A stretch of DNA of 15,746 bases from Deltaproteobacteria bacterium (GTDB lineage Bacteria; Desulfobacterota; GWC2-55-46; S146-70): positions 1-15,746 of the forward strand of contig WGFD01000329.1 in the NCBI GenBank assembly GCA_015492395.1, given 5' to 3'. Under the pieces are notes generated by a model. That model saw only the letters and a program-made list of their open reading frames with translations, was not told where the DNA came from and did no database searches. Each line of letters starts with the position of its first letter. Position 1 is the first letter of the stretch. The position numbers and the translations under genes were made by a program. Positions 1 through 7,233 of this stretch are shown piece by piece.

Positions 1-126
1 CTCTCGGAAATAGACGAATGGGTGCAGAAAGGCGGTGGCGGTGAGCCTGGGGAAAACTCTTCCAATAAACCCATTGCATCAAAAACTAAGAAAAAACCTG
101 TCTCCGCCAAAAAGGATAAAAGATGA
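1..126 (+). CDS. C-terminal end of an unidentified upstream gene (partial)
   Basis: Frame 1 is open from the first base and ends at TGA 124-126, giving 41 codons. The visible tail starts LSEIDEWVQ, goes through a run of glycines, and finishes in a Lys/Ser/Pro-rich low-complexity end. I do not recognise the family. Its stop overlaps the helicase ATG at 123 (ATGA), the usual sign of translational coupling, so the defence operon starts upstream of this window and this gene is probably a member of it. The basic, disordered tail could contact nucleic acid, but that is only inference. Confidence 0.7.
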   Translation, partial: LSEIDEWVQKGGGGEPGENSSNKPIASKTKKKPVSAKKDKR

Positions 127-3100
127 GCGAGAACCAAATAGCGTCACTCACAGGGCAAAGTATCTCTTTGCCAGGACATTTTGATGTGCCCGTTGTCCTT
201 GAAGACGTGAGGGTTCTTGGCCCTGACGGTTCGGCTGGTTATGAATGCCGGGTACGGCTTCCCGATGGAACACTGGAAGAGGCGGTTATTTCTCAAGCGG
301 AGGCAACATCAATTATCGGCGTTGGTGTAAAACCATCTGAATCAATAAAACCAGTAGATGCCGAGAAACTCCGCCTCCTGATTGAGTCTGCCCGCATAAG
401 GCTCGCCTACGCACATGACCGACAATTCGCCGTGAGCCTATCAGGTATCCGCACACTCCCTCACCAGGTTGAGGCCGTCTATCAAAAAATGCTCCCACAG
501 CCCCGGCTACGCTTTCTCCTTGCAGACGATCCCGGAGCCGGAAAGACCATCATGGCGGGCCTGCTCATCAAGGAGATGAAATTGAGGGAGGCTATTGAGC
601 GGATACTTGTTCTTTGTCCGGCCCCCCTAACGATTCAGTGGCAAGATGAAATGCTACGCTGGTTTGGTGAACCTTTCGATATTATTTTCTCTGCCGTAGA
701 CCAGCAGCAGTTGACCAACCCATGGCAAAGGTCATCACAGGTCATAGCTTCTATCGACTATGCCAAACAAGAGGATGTGCGGGAACGTGTCTGGCAACAA
801 CGATGGGACCTTGTGATTATCGATGAAGCCCATAAGTGTTCAGCGCGGACGGCTTCGGGCGGACAAGGGAGAGAACCAAAGCTCGCATCAACAAAAAGAT
901 ACGATGTCGCTTCACGTATTATCTCCCAGGCCGATCATGTCCTGCTTTTAACGGCCACGCCTCACCATGGTGATGAGGATAAGTTTGCACACTTCCTGAG
1001 ACTGATTGATCCCGATCTGTTTCCCGAGCCTCATCGCCTCGGAAAACAGGCTGAAGCTATCCGCAAGGAGGTTTTCCGCCTCGGCAATGACAGCCCTTGG
1101 GCCCTGCGTCGCTTGAAGGAGGACCTGAAGGACATCAACGGAAAGCGCCTCTTCCCGGACCGCCATGCCAAGTCTGTAACATTCGTTCTGAACAGCGAGG
1201 AATATGCCCTCTACAAGGCGGTTACCGCTTATATCAACGAGTTTATCCCACAGCAAACCGGTCAGAGAAGGTCATCGGCAGCCCTGACCCGCACAGTGCT
1301 GCAAAGACGCCTTGCCAGTTCAACCTGTGCCATACATGAATCCATCAAAAGGCGTCTGAAAAAACAACAGGAGCTTCTGGAAGAATTGGAGCAGCTTACA
1401 CCGGCTCAGCGTGCAAAACGTCTGGCTATATTACAAGGACGTCTTCCAGATTCAGAGCAGGAAGATGACGACCTCGATGACGAGACACGCGACCATCTTA
1501 TCGATGAATACACTGCCGCTCTGGAGCTCGATCAGCTTCGGACGGAGATTGTTGCCCTTAAGGAACTGGTCGAACAAGCACGGATGGTACGGGAACGGGC
1601 AATCGATTCTAAGTTGGCCGCTCTTCAAAAATGCCTCAGTGAAGCCCAGTTCATGGAACTGAAGGACGGCAGGGGTAAATTGCTTGTCTTCACGGAACAC
1701 CGGGACACGTTGAGCTATGTGCGTGAGCATCTTGAAAAGTGGGGATACAGCACCTGCGAAATTCACGGAGGGATGAATCCACACGAGCGTAAACGTGCTC
1801 AGGAACTATTCCGCACTGGTGTTCAGGTATGCGTGGCTACAGAGGCGGCAGGCGAAGGAATTAACCTCCAATTCTGCCATCTCATGGTCAATTATGATAT
1901 GCCGTGGAATCCCACACGCCTTGAGCAACGCATGGGCCGTATCCATCGTATAGGCCAGGATAGGGACGTATATGTCTTCAACTTCGTGGCGACCGACTCA
2001 GAGGAAGGGCAGCCTATCATCGAAGGTCGCATTCTTTGCCGTCTGCTTGAAAAGCTCGACCAGATGAACGAGGCGCTCGAGGGGCGTGTCTTCGATGTAA
2101 TAGGCGAGGTGCTTTCCCTCAATGCAGTAAACCTTGTAGAGATGCTACGGGAGGCCGCTTATGACCCGCGCCGTCTCGATGAGTATATAGACCAGATCGA
2201 TCGTATAGACCCCAAAAGGCTTAAGGAATATGAAAAGGCCACAGGGATTGCTTTAGCCAGAAGCCATGTGGATTTCAGCGGCTTTCAACGCCGCAATCTG
2301 GAAATTGAAGAAAAGAGGCTCATGCCTCGCTATGTCGAAACACAATTCATTGCGGCCGCCCGTGAGGTTGGACTTAGGGTTGAGCCGAGGGCGGATGGCC
2401 TATGGCGTTTGGAACATGTCCTTGCCGATCTTCGTTCTGAACGCTTCCAGGCTGTCAGGCGGCTTGGAAAGCCCGATTCCTCATACCGGAAGATGACATT
2501 TCACAAAGATCATCTCGAACAGGATGCGCACCTCGACGCCGTTCTCATGGGCCCGGGCCATCCTCTGTATGCTGTTGTGGATGAAAAGTTGAATGACAAA
2601 CTTGCCTCTCTTTCCGGTGGCAGCGCCTTCTACATAGACCCTCTTTCGAATGAACCTTACCGGATACACTTTTTTGAAATCTCAATTCGAGGCAAGAATA
2701 CGAAAGGCGAGAACCTGCCTCATTTATACAGGGAGCTGGTGGCTGTCCGGGAACACCTGCCTGCCGCGCACGGCACGGCGCAGGCAGGGAGAAGTCAATT
2801 TGAAATAGTACCCAGCGATATCCTTCTGAATCTGCCGCCTCATCCAAATCCGCCTCAAGAAGTGTCATCAATAGACACACAGCAGGCATCGGATTTTCTG
2901 AAGATCACATACCAGATGGAGTGCCGTAAGCGCTGTCAGGAAGAAAGGCAGCACTTTGCAAATGTATGCCGTGAATACCTGGAGAAATCCTTTGCTGTGC
3001 GAATAAAACGAGCGCAGGAGAAGGCCATGTTACTGGCGGCACAGACCAGCAACAAGCCCGAGTATAAGCTTACTGCTGACGAAGCCAGAAAACATGTGGA

Positions 3101-3665
3101 TGAGCTCCAGCGGGCATATGAGATGCGCCTTGATGGGCTGAAACGGCTTGAGATTGCCCGAACCGGCCCTGTTCGCCATGTGGCCACAGCGGTTGTGCTG
3201 TCACCTGATGCTGACACGGCCGTGCAATTAAAGGAGCTTGCCGACGAGCTCGACCCCAACGTCAGGAGAAAGAGTGAGCTTGCCGCTGAAGATGTCGTGG
3301 TTGCCTCACTTATAAAAGAAGGCTTCCCTGAGGATAGAATCGAGCGGGTTGGACACATGAAGATCGGTTTTGACATCCGGGCGCATCGAATCCTGGATGA
3401 GGCTACAGGCGATGTCCACGTAAAACGAATAGAGGTGAAGGGCCGTATGCGCGGGCAGCCAGTACGGCTTACCACCAATGAATGGTACAAGGCACAACAG
3501 CTTGCCGAGAGCTACTGGCTCTATGTGGTATGGGACCCGCTCGGCAAGGAACCCGAACTGGTCCGCATACAGAATCCTGCGGTTAAGCTTGACCACGCCA
3601 AGCGGGAAATCGTGGCGGCGAGGTTTTTTGAGATACCGGCAGAGGCGATAGGATATGGCGGGTAG
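123..3665 (+). CDS. SNF2-type helicase with C-terminal DUF3883 domain, defence-associated
   Basis: This is a 1180-residue DNA-dependent ATPase of the SNF2 superfamily 2 type (COG0553). Visible motifs are a Walker A-like DDPGAGKT at residues 135-142, the DEAH box at 234-237, LLLTATPHHG as motif III, GEGINLQ as motif V, and QRMGRIHRIGQ at 602-612 as motif VI. A charged coiled segment with an acidic patch lies between the two helicase lobes, around residues 410-500. The last 100 residues look like DUF3883, a domain related to restriction nuclease folds, with IEVKG (E1104, K1106) and a following LTTNEW motif. Large helicases of this kind occur with DNA methylases in DISARM-like and DUF1156/DUF499 defence loci. 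The expected job is to move along or remodel invading DNA. The start overlaps the upstream stop. The 3' end has a second, diverged copy at 4290-4394. The class I DISARM helicase DrmD is a relative, but I would not assign that name from sequence alone. Confidence 0.9.
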   Translation: MSENQIASLTGQSISLPGHFDVPVVLEDVRVLGPDGSAGYECRVRLPDGTLEEAVISQAEATSIIGVGVKPSESIKPVDAEKLRLLIESARIRLAYAHDRQFAVSLSGIRTLPHQVEAVYQKMLPQPRLRFLLADDPGAGKTIMAGLLIKEMKLREAIERILVLCPAPLTIQWQDEMLRWFGEPFDIIFSAVDQQQLTNPWQRSSQVIASIDYAKQEDVRERVWQQRWDLVIIDEAHKCSARTASGGQGREPKLASTKRYDVASRIISQADHVLLLTATPHHGDEDKFAHFLRLIDPDLFPEPHRLGKQAEAIRKEVFRLGNDSPWALRRLKEDLKDINGKRLFPDRHAKSVTFVLNSEEYALYKAVTAYINEFIPQQTGQRRSSAALTRTVLQRRLASSTCAIHESIKRRLKKQQELLEELEQLTPAQRAKRLAILQGRLPDSEQEDDDLDDETRDHLIDEYTAALELDQLRTEIVALKELVEQARMVRERAIDSKLAALQKCLSEAQFMELKDGRGKLLVFTEHRDTLSYVREHLEKWGYSTCEIHGGMNPHERKRAQELFRTGVQVCVATEAAGEGINLQFCHLMVNYDMPWNPTRLEQRMGRIHRIGQDRDVYVFNFVATDSEEGQPIIEGRILCRLLEKLDQMNEALEGRVFDVIGEVLSLNAVNLVEMLREAAYDPRRLDEYIDQIDRIDPKRLKEYEKATGIALARSHVDFSGFQRRNLEIEEKRLMPRYVETQFIAAAREVGLRVEPRADGLWRLEHVLADLRSERFQAVRRLGKPDSSYRKMTFHKDHLEQDAHLDAVLMGPGHPLYAVVDEKLNDKLASLSGGSAFYIDPLSNEPYRIHFFEISIRGKNTKGENLPHLYRELVAVREHLPAAHGTAQAGRSQFEIVPSDILLNLPPHPNPPQEVSSIDTQQASDFLKITYQMECRKRCQEERQHFANVCREYLEKSFAVRIKRAQEKAMLLAAQTSNKPEYKLTADEARKHVDELQRAYEMRLDGLKRLEIARTGPVRHVATAVVLSPDADTAVQLKELADELDPNVRRKSELAAEDVVVASLIKEGFPEDRIERVGHMKIGFDIRAHRILDEATGDVHVKRIEVKGRMRGQPVRLTTNEWYKAQQLAESYWLYVVWDPLGKEPELVRIQNPAVKLDHAKREIVAARFFEIPAEAIGYGG
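2756..2788. repeat. GC-rich palindromic insert inside the helicase gene
   Basis: Perfect 8-base inverted arms, CCTGCCTG at 2756-2763 and CAGGCAGG at 2781-2788, enclose a 17-base GC-rich centre with a nested GCCG/CGGC pair. In the helicase frame it encodes a small Ala/Gly-rich stretch (LPAAHGTAQAG) between two better ordered segments, as expected for a short palindromic element that inserted in frame into a linker. It may also just be a GC-rich linker. Confidence 0.45.
3591..3650 (+). repeat. Direct repeat copy 1: 3' end of the intact helicase
   Basis: These 60 bases of the helicase C-terminus match 4320-4379 at 54 positions by hand alignment. The first 29 bases (3591-3619) are identical. Weaker similarity extends back to 3561 with no gap. 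Together with the second copy it brackets the ORF6N cassette. Confidence 0.9.
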
Positions 3666-3677
3666 AAGATTTGGTAA

Positions 3678-3705
3678 CTTGAGATCACAAATTGGCACCT
3701 CAAGT
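3678..3705. promoter_or_regulatory. Imperfect palindrome upstream of the ORF6N gene that copies its own coding motif
   Basis: CTTGAG (3678-3683) and CTCAAG (3699-3704) are inverted arms separated by 15 bases, ending 12 bases before the ATG. The 28-base segment matches 22 of 28 bases of 3911-3938 inside the ORF6N gene, including an identical 14-mer TTGGCACCTCAAGT. Read as protein it gives LRSQIGTSS, which resembles the conserved central motif of ORF6N proteins. It may be an operator for autoregulation by the ORF6N product, or a scar of a related gene or element. Confidence 0.5.
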
Positions 3706-3716
3706 TTGGAGGATAA

Positions 3717-4235
3717 ATGAAGGCACTAATACCAGTTGAACTGATTGAGAAGAAGATTCTGCTAATACGGTGCGAGAAGGTTATGTTGGATGCTGATCTC
3801 GCGGAGCTCTATGGAGTGGAGACAAAAATGTTAGTGCGGGCTGTTAAGAGAAATACCGACTGTTTCCCGCCAGATTTTATGATTCAGCTCAATAAAGAAG
3901 AGTTTGAAAGCTTGAAGTTCCATTTTGGCACCTCAAGTCAATGGGGCGGTCGTCGCTATCTCCCGTATGCCTTCACAGAGCAAGGCGTCGCCATGCTCTC
4001 AAGCGTTCTCAGGAGCAAGAGGGCCGTCCAGGTCAACGTCGAGATAATGCGGACTTTTGTGAAGCTCCGTCGGATGCTCGCATCTCATGCGCAGCTATCA
4101 CGCAAGCTCAATGTCCTTGAGAAGAAATACGACGCCCAGTTCAAGGCGGTCTTCGACGCCATACGCGAACTGATGAAGCCTCCGGAGCCCAAGCGCCGTC
4201 AAATAGGTTTTCATAGGGAGAAGAAGAGGGGTTAG
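3717..4235 (+). CDS. ORF6N domain DNA-binding protein
   Basis: This 172-residue protein has the ORF6N signature throughout its first 110 residues: [27 protein letters not shown].., the FGTSSQWGG motif, then [21 protein letters not shown] helical segment with Lys/Arg follows, and the end carries the family's common PKRR.IGF-type tail. ORF6N is a KilA-N-related domain known from phage antirepressors and from many stand-alone bacterial genes. The binding target and role here are unknown; regulation of the operon or of a mobile element is the natural guess. A GGAGGA at 3708-3713 supports the ATG at 3717, although the spacing is only 3 bases. The gene is the sole cargo between the intact helicase end and the second helicase 3' fragment. 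Length is normal and the frame is intact. Confidence 0.88.
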   Translation: MKALIPVELIEKKILLIRCEKVMLDADLAELYGVETKMLVRAVKRNTDCFPPDFMIQLNKEEFESLKFHFGTSSQWGGRRYLPYAFTEQGVAMLSSVLRSKRAVQVNVEIMRTFVKLRRMLASHAQLSRKLNVLEKKYDAQFKAVFDAIRELMKPPEPKRRQIGFHREKKRG

Positions 4236-4238
4236 GTA

Positions 4239-4394
4239 ATGTCCATTTATATGGGTAATGAAACAGGTAATATCGCGCTGCTGGGCGCAGTTCGCATTCA
4301 GAATCTCGCCGAACAGCGCGACCACGCCAAGCGGGAAATCGTGGCGGCAAGATTTTTTGAGGTGCCAGCAGAAGCGATACAACAATATAGGTAG
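4239..4394 (+). pseudogene. Remnant of a second, diverged helicase 3' end
   Basis: An open frame of 51 codons begins at ATG 4239, 3 bases after the ORF6N stop and behind a purine-rich GAAGAGGGG. From codon 18 it reads as the helicase C-terminus: VRIQN.., then DHAKREIVAARFFEVPAEAI, ending TAG at 4392-4394. The first 17 codons do not match the helicase, so the breakpoint is near 4289. In the best aligned 60 bases the changes from the intact gene are GCG to GCA, AGG to AGA, CCG to CCA and GAG to GAA (all synonymous) plus ATA to GTG (Ile to Val). This shows descent from another functional helicase allele. It could be translated as a short peptide, but I read it as a recombination scar. Confidence 0.85.
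4320..4379 (+). repeat. Direct repeat copy 2: fragment of a helicase 3' end
   Basis: This is the partner of 3591-3650, at an offset of 729 bases. Bases 4320-4348 are identical to 3591-3619. Recombination between the copies would remove the ORF6N gene and leave a complete helicase gene with a slightly different C-terminus. Confidence 0.9.
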
Positions 4395-4406
4395 GTTGTC
4401 AGACTT

Positions 4407-5231
4407 GTGAACACAAAGAGTAAAAAAGCAGAAATTAAAATTATTCGGGGATTTCTAAGCTTTATAGGATGTAAGACTTTACGTGTGATTCCGCATGAAA
4501 AACCCGATGCTATGGTAGATATTAAAGAGAAGGGAAGGCGAAAAAAGATAGGGGTAGAGCACACTGAGTACCATGTTGATGCTCCACCGGGTAAACCTTC
4601 ACCAGGCAGAAAAGTTCACAGTTTTTGGCATTATGTCCAAAGTAGTATTCGTCGACGTGTAAGTCACCGTCCTGACATCCAGCATATGACTGGATTAGTT
4701 TTTTTCAGAAAAAATAACTTTCCAAACAAATTGAAAGCGAGAGATTTGGCAGGAGAGTTGGTCAGACTGGCCGCGGAATCTTCTGTCGCTCTTGATGATG
4801 AGAGAACTATAAACAAGTTCTCAGATAAGTACCCTACATTAAAGGCATATGTGAGAAAAGTTTCTTTTATAGGCACGGGTTCAGCTCGCTGTGTGTCTTG
4901 GGAATGTGCAGATGCAAACGTTTCGAGTATTGGTGTCTCTGCGAAGGAGTTAGCCTGTATCATTCGAAACAAGACTAAGGAATTTCCAAAGTATTGCTGG
5001 GGGGAAGTGAAGGAGCGCTGGTTTCTTATAAGCGCATCGGGCACAACTATCTTTAATTCCGCTGGTGCTCGCCCTGAGAGTGTTAACTGGACATTGCCTG
5101 AGTTTCAATCTGCGTGCCATTCAGTTGGCATAGATCGTATCTTTTTTTGGGACAGGATGTATAACTGGTATAAGGAAATCTGGCCCGGAGCACCCGTTGT
5201 CAAACGCGAATGGAGGGCAAAGGAGTTGTGA
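4407..5231 (+). CDS. Unrecognised protein, possible PD-(D/E)XK nuclease-like
   Basis: This is a 274-residue soluble protein with no signal peptide or membrane segment. I do not recognise a named family. The N-terminal part has P33-D34, then D38, then GVEHTEYH with E51 and T53. This spacing resembles nuclease-fold proteins in which the usual E-x-K is changed to E-x-T or E-x-H. A later stretch, KELACIIRNKTKEF..Y, followed by ERWFLISASG around W205, resembles the second half seen in several such proteins. The catalytic lysine is not evident, so nuclease activity is inference. The gene is AT-rich: about 28-33% GC in two hand-counted 60-base lines against 55% in the helicase, which points to separate origin. 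The start is GTG at 4407, 12 bases after the helicase remnant, with no clear ribosome site. It is flanked by helicase and methylase fragments, so it arrived as cargo from a sister operon. Confidence 0.7.
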   Translation: MNTKSKKAEIKIIRGFLSFIGCKTLRVIPHEKPDAMVDIKEKGRRKKIGVEHTEYHVDAPPGKPSPGRKVHSFWHYVQSSIRRRVSHRPDIQHMTGLVFFRKNNFPNKLKARDLAGELVRLAAESSVALDDERTINKFSDKYPTLKAYVRKVSFIGTGSARCVSWECADANVSSIGVSAKELACIIRNKTKEFPKYCWGEVKERWFLISASGTTIFNSAGARPESVNWTLPEFQSACHSVGIDRIFFWDRMYNWYKEIWPGAPVVKREWRAKEL

Positions 5232-5238
5232 GGGTAAC

Positions 5239-5313
5239 ATGACCACAAAAGATAATGATCGCCGTCTCATAGAGGACTACCTTCCCATCAAGGCCATAAG
5301 TGTGAACTATTAG
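5239..5313 (+). pseudogene. Truncated 5' end of a second DUF1156 methyltransferase gene
   Basis: ATG 5239 begins a 24-codon frame ending at TAG 5311-5313. Residues 7-21 (DRRLIEDYLPIKAIS) match residues 4-18 of the intact methylase with one Arg/Lys change. Bases 5275-5302 are identical to 7261-7288, and the match stops abruptly after 5302. Upstream of the identical run the differences are mainly synonymous, so this is the start of a different functional allele and not a recent copy. The HD gene follows 28 bases later. Confidence 0.88.
5257..5302 (+). repeat. Direct repeat copy 1: methylase 5' end fragment
   Basis: These 46 bases match 7243-7288 at 39 positions, with the last 28 identical. Offset is 1986 bases. 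With the second copy it brackets the HD and YwgA-like genes. Confidence 0.9.
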
Positions 5314-5341
5314 AGCGCTGTCGGACAAAAGGGCTTTCAGC

Positions 5342-6676
5342 ATGGCAAAAAATATACACGAAATTCGAGACCCGATACATGTCTTTGTGCGACTTGACAG
5401 CCATGAGCGCAAGGTATTGAACTCTCGACCTTTCCAGCGATTGCGTCATATACACCAATTGGCGTTAACCTATCTCGTCTATCCTGGTGCGACCCATCGC
5501 CGCTTTGAACATTCATTGGGTGTAATGGAATTGGCCGGTCGTGTGTTCGATGTGATAAGTAATCCTGAAAATGTCACTGACGAAATTAGGACTTCCTTAC
5601 CGGGAATTACCAGAGATGACGATCGCCGTTATTGGCGCCGAGTCATTCGAATGGCTGCACTTTGCCATGATGTTGGACATTTGCCTTTTTCTCATGCTGC
5701 CGAAAAAGAGTTGCTTCCCGAAGGTTGGGACCACGAGCGCATAACAAGGGAAATCATATTGAGCGATGAAATGAAATCGATCTGGGATGAAGTAACTCCG
5801 CCTCTTAGGCCGGAGGACATCGTCAAATTGGCTATAGGTCCCAAGAAGGCACCAGATTTGGATTTCTCTACATGGGAGACGATTCTGGCGGAAATTATAG
5901 TTGGCGACGCCTTTGGGGTAGACCGGATGGATTACCTGCTTAGAGATTCCCATCACATTGGCGTAGCTTATGGAAGGTTTGATCACTACCGACTCATCGA
6001 TACTTTAAGAATTCTTCCACCAGCGCCGTCAGATCAGAAAGAAGCCAGCAACGAGCCATCGTTAGGGGTGGAAGAAGGAGGGATTCAATCAGCTGAAGCA
6101 TTAATGCTTGCGCGATACTTTATGTATTCGCAGGTTTATTTTCATTCCATCCGACGTATCTATGATACTCATCTGAAGGACTTCCTTAATCGGTGGTTAT
6201 CGGGTGGGACCTTTTCAATAGATATCAATGAACATCTTGCCATGACAGACAATGAGGTCACGGCAGGGCTTTTACAGGCTGCTACTGACACGGCCGAACC
6301 ACATCATGACCTTGCAAAGCGCATTGTCTGTCGCGAACACTTCAAAATGCTCTATCAACGGAATCCTAACGACGTAAAAATTAATCAGGAGGCAGGGCAA
6401 TCTGTTTATGAGGCTGCAGAAGCTAAGTTCGGGTCAGATAAATTCAGACATGATCGCTACAGTCAGAAAAGTGGGGCTCCGGAATTTCCGGTAAAAACGC
6501 GAGACGACCAGATCGTTTCTTCATTGGCGATATCAACGACCCTGTGTGATGTACCGGTAGTTTCGACAGACTTTGTCTTTGCTGAAAGAAGCGTATTCGC
6601 TGAAGCAGAAAAATGGCTCAAAGAGAATCGAGAAGACATTATACAACTAAAAGAGGAGGAAGTGACAGATGAATAG
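5342..6676 (+). CDS. HD-domain phosphohydrolase (COG1078, dNTPase/SAMHD1-like)
   Basis: This 444-residue metal-dependent phosphohydrolase begins with the family's IRDPIHVFVRLDSHE and PFQRLRHIHQLA segments. The metal ligands of the HD fold are visible: H57 in HRRFEHSLGV, H109-D110 in HDVGHLPFSH (with H113 and H118), and D194 in GVDRMDYLLRDSHHIG. Relatives include bacterial YwfO-type proteins and dGTP triphosphohydrolases such as SAMHD1, so cleavage of deoxynucleotides is plausible but not shown. In an anti-phage setting such enzymes can deplete dNTPs. All metal ligands are present. The ATG at 5342 fits the conserved start, although the ribosome site (AAAGGG) is weak. The 3' end overlaps the next gene by 8 bases. 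It is cargo between two copies of the methylase 5' end. Confidence 0.9.
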   Translation: MAKNIHEIRDPIHVFVRLDSHERKVLNSRPFQRLRHIHQLALTYLVYPGATHRRFEHSLGVMELAGRVFDVISNPENVTDEIRTSLPGITRDDDRRYWRRVIRMAALCHDVGHLPFSHAAEKELLPEGWDHERITREIILSDEMKSIWDEVTPPLRPEDIVKLAIGPKKAPDLDFSTWETILAEIIVGDAFGVDRMDYLLRDSHHIGVAYGRFDHYRLIDTLRILPPAPSDQKEASNEPSLGVEEGGIQSAEALMLARYFMYSQVYFHSIRRIYDTHLKDFLNRWLSGGTFSIDINEHLAMTDNEVTAGLLQAATDTAEPHHDLAKRIVCREHFKMLYQRNPNDVKINQEAGQSVYEAAEAKFGSDKFRHDRYSQKSGAPEFPVKTRDDQIVSSLAISTTLCDVPVVSTDFVFAERSVFAEAEKWLKENREDIIQLKEEEVTDE

Positions 6677-7217
6677 ATTAAAAAGAGCGGCGCTTTTAAC
6701 GTCACTAACGCGCAAAATGAGAGATCGTGAGAGTTGGTGTGGAGAGACGCATATACAAAAAGCAGTCTATTTCCTTGAAGACCTTCTTGGACTGCCAATG
6801 GACTTTGAATTCACACTCTACAGGCACGGACCATTCTCATTCGACTTGCGTGATGAATTGACTTCCATGAGAGCTGATGACCTGCTTAAGTTAGAACCCC
6901 AGGCACCACCATATGGTCCGCGCATTGCTCCAACAGAAAGGTACGAGCAACTAAAAAAATCGTTTTCTGCAACGCTCAAGAAATATAAAGAGCATCTCAT
7001 CTTCGTTGCAGACAAGATCGGTGATAAAGGTGTAACAGAGTTGGAGCAATTAGCAACAGCTCTATACGTTACAAAGCGGAAAAAACCTGATGCCTCTGTA
7101 GAAGAAAGGACCGAGGAGTTAATCCGCCTTAAGCCACACATATCAGCCGAGGCTGCACGTGTGGCTATCGAAGAGGTTGATCGAATGATCGAAGAGGCAG
7201 AAGAATTAGCAGCCTAA
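6669..7217 (+). CDS. YwgA-like protein, partner of the HD phosphohydrolase
   Basis: This 182-residue protein has the pattern of the YwgA family and, more distantly, the Panacea/SocA fold: GETHIQKAVYFLEDLLGLP, then EFTLYRHGPFSFDLRDELTSM, a helical middle, and an acidic helical C-terminus. In Bacillus the relatives ywfO (HD) and ywgA are also neighbours, which supports a functional pair. The start ATG 6669 overlaps the HD stop by 8 bases and has a strong GAGGAGGAAG just upstream, so the two are translationally coupled. A role as regulator, inhibitor or antitoxin-like partner of the HD enzyme is a guess from the Panacea relationship. The gene ends 16 bases before the intact methylase start. Confidence 0.78.
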   Translation: MNRLKRAALLTSLTRKMRDRESWCGETHIQKAVYFLEDLLGLPMDFEFTLYRHGPFSFDLRDELTSMRADDLLKLEPQAPPYGPRIAPTERYEQLKKSFSATLKKYKEHLIFVADKIGDKGVTELEQLATALYVTKRKKPDASVEERTEELIRLKPHISAEAARVAIEEVDRMIEEAEELAA

Positions 7218-7233
7218 TTGGTGCTGAAAGAAT

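Noticed and set aside
2936..3490. 184-codon minus-strand frame opposite the helicase
   Set aside because: It lies wholly within the helicase gene, is rich in Ser/Arg/Thr as expected for a shadow frame, and shows no domain.
4235..4271. Three GGTAAT direct repeats as a CRISPR-like or iteron array
   Set aside because: They are six bases long with uneven spacing (19 and 12) and lie in a short scar; most likely chance.
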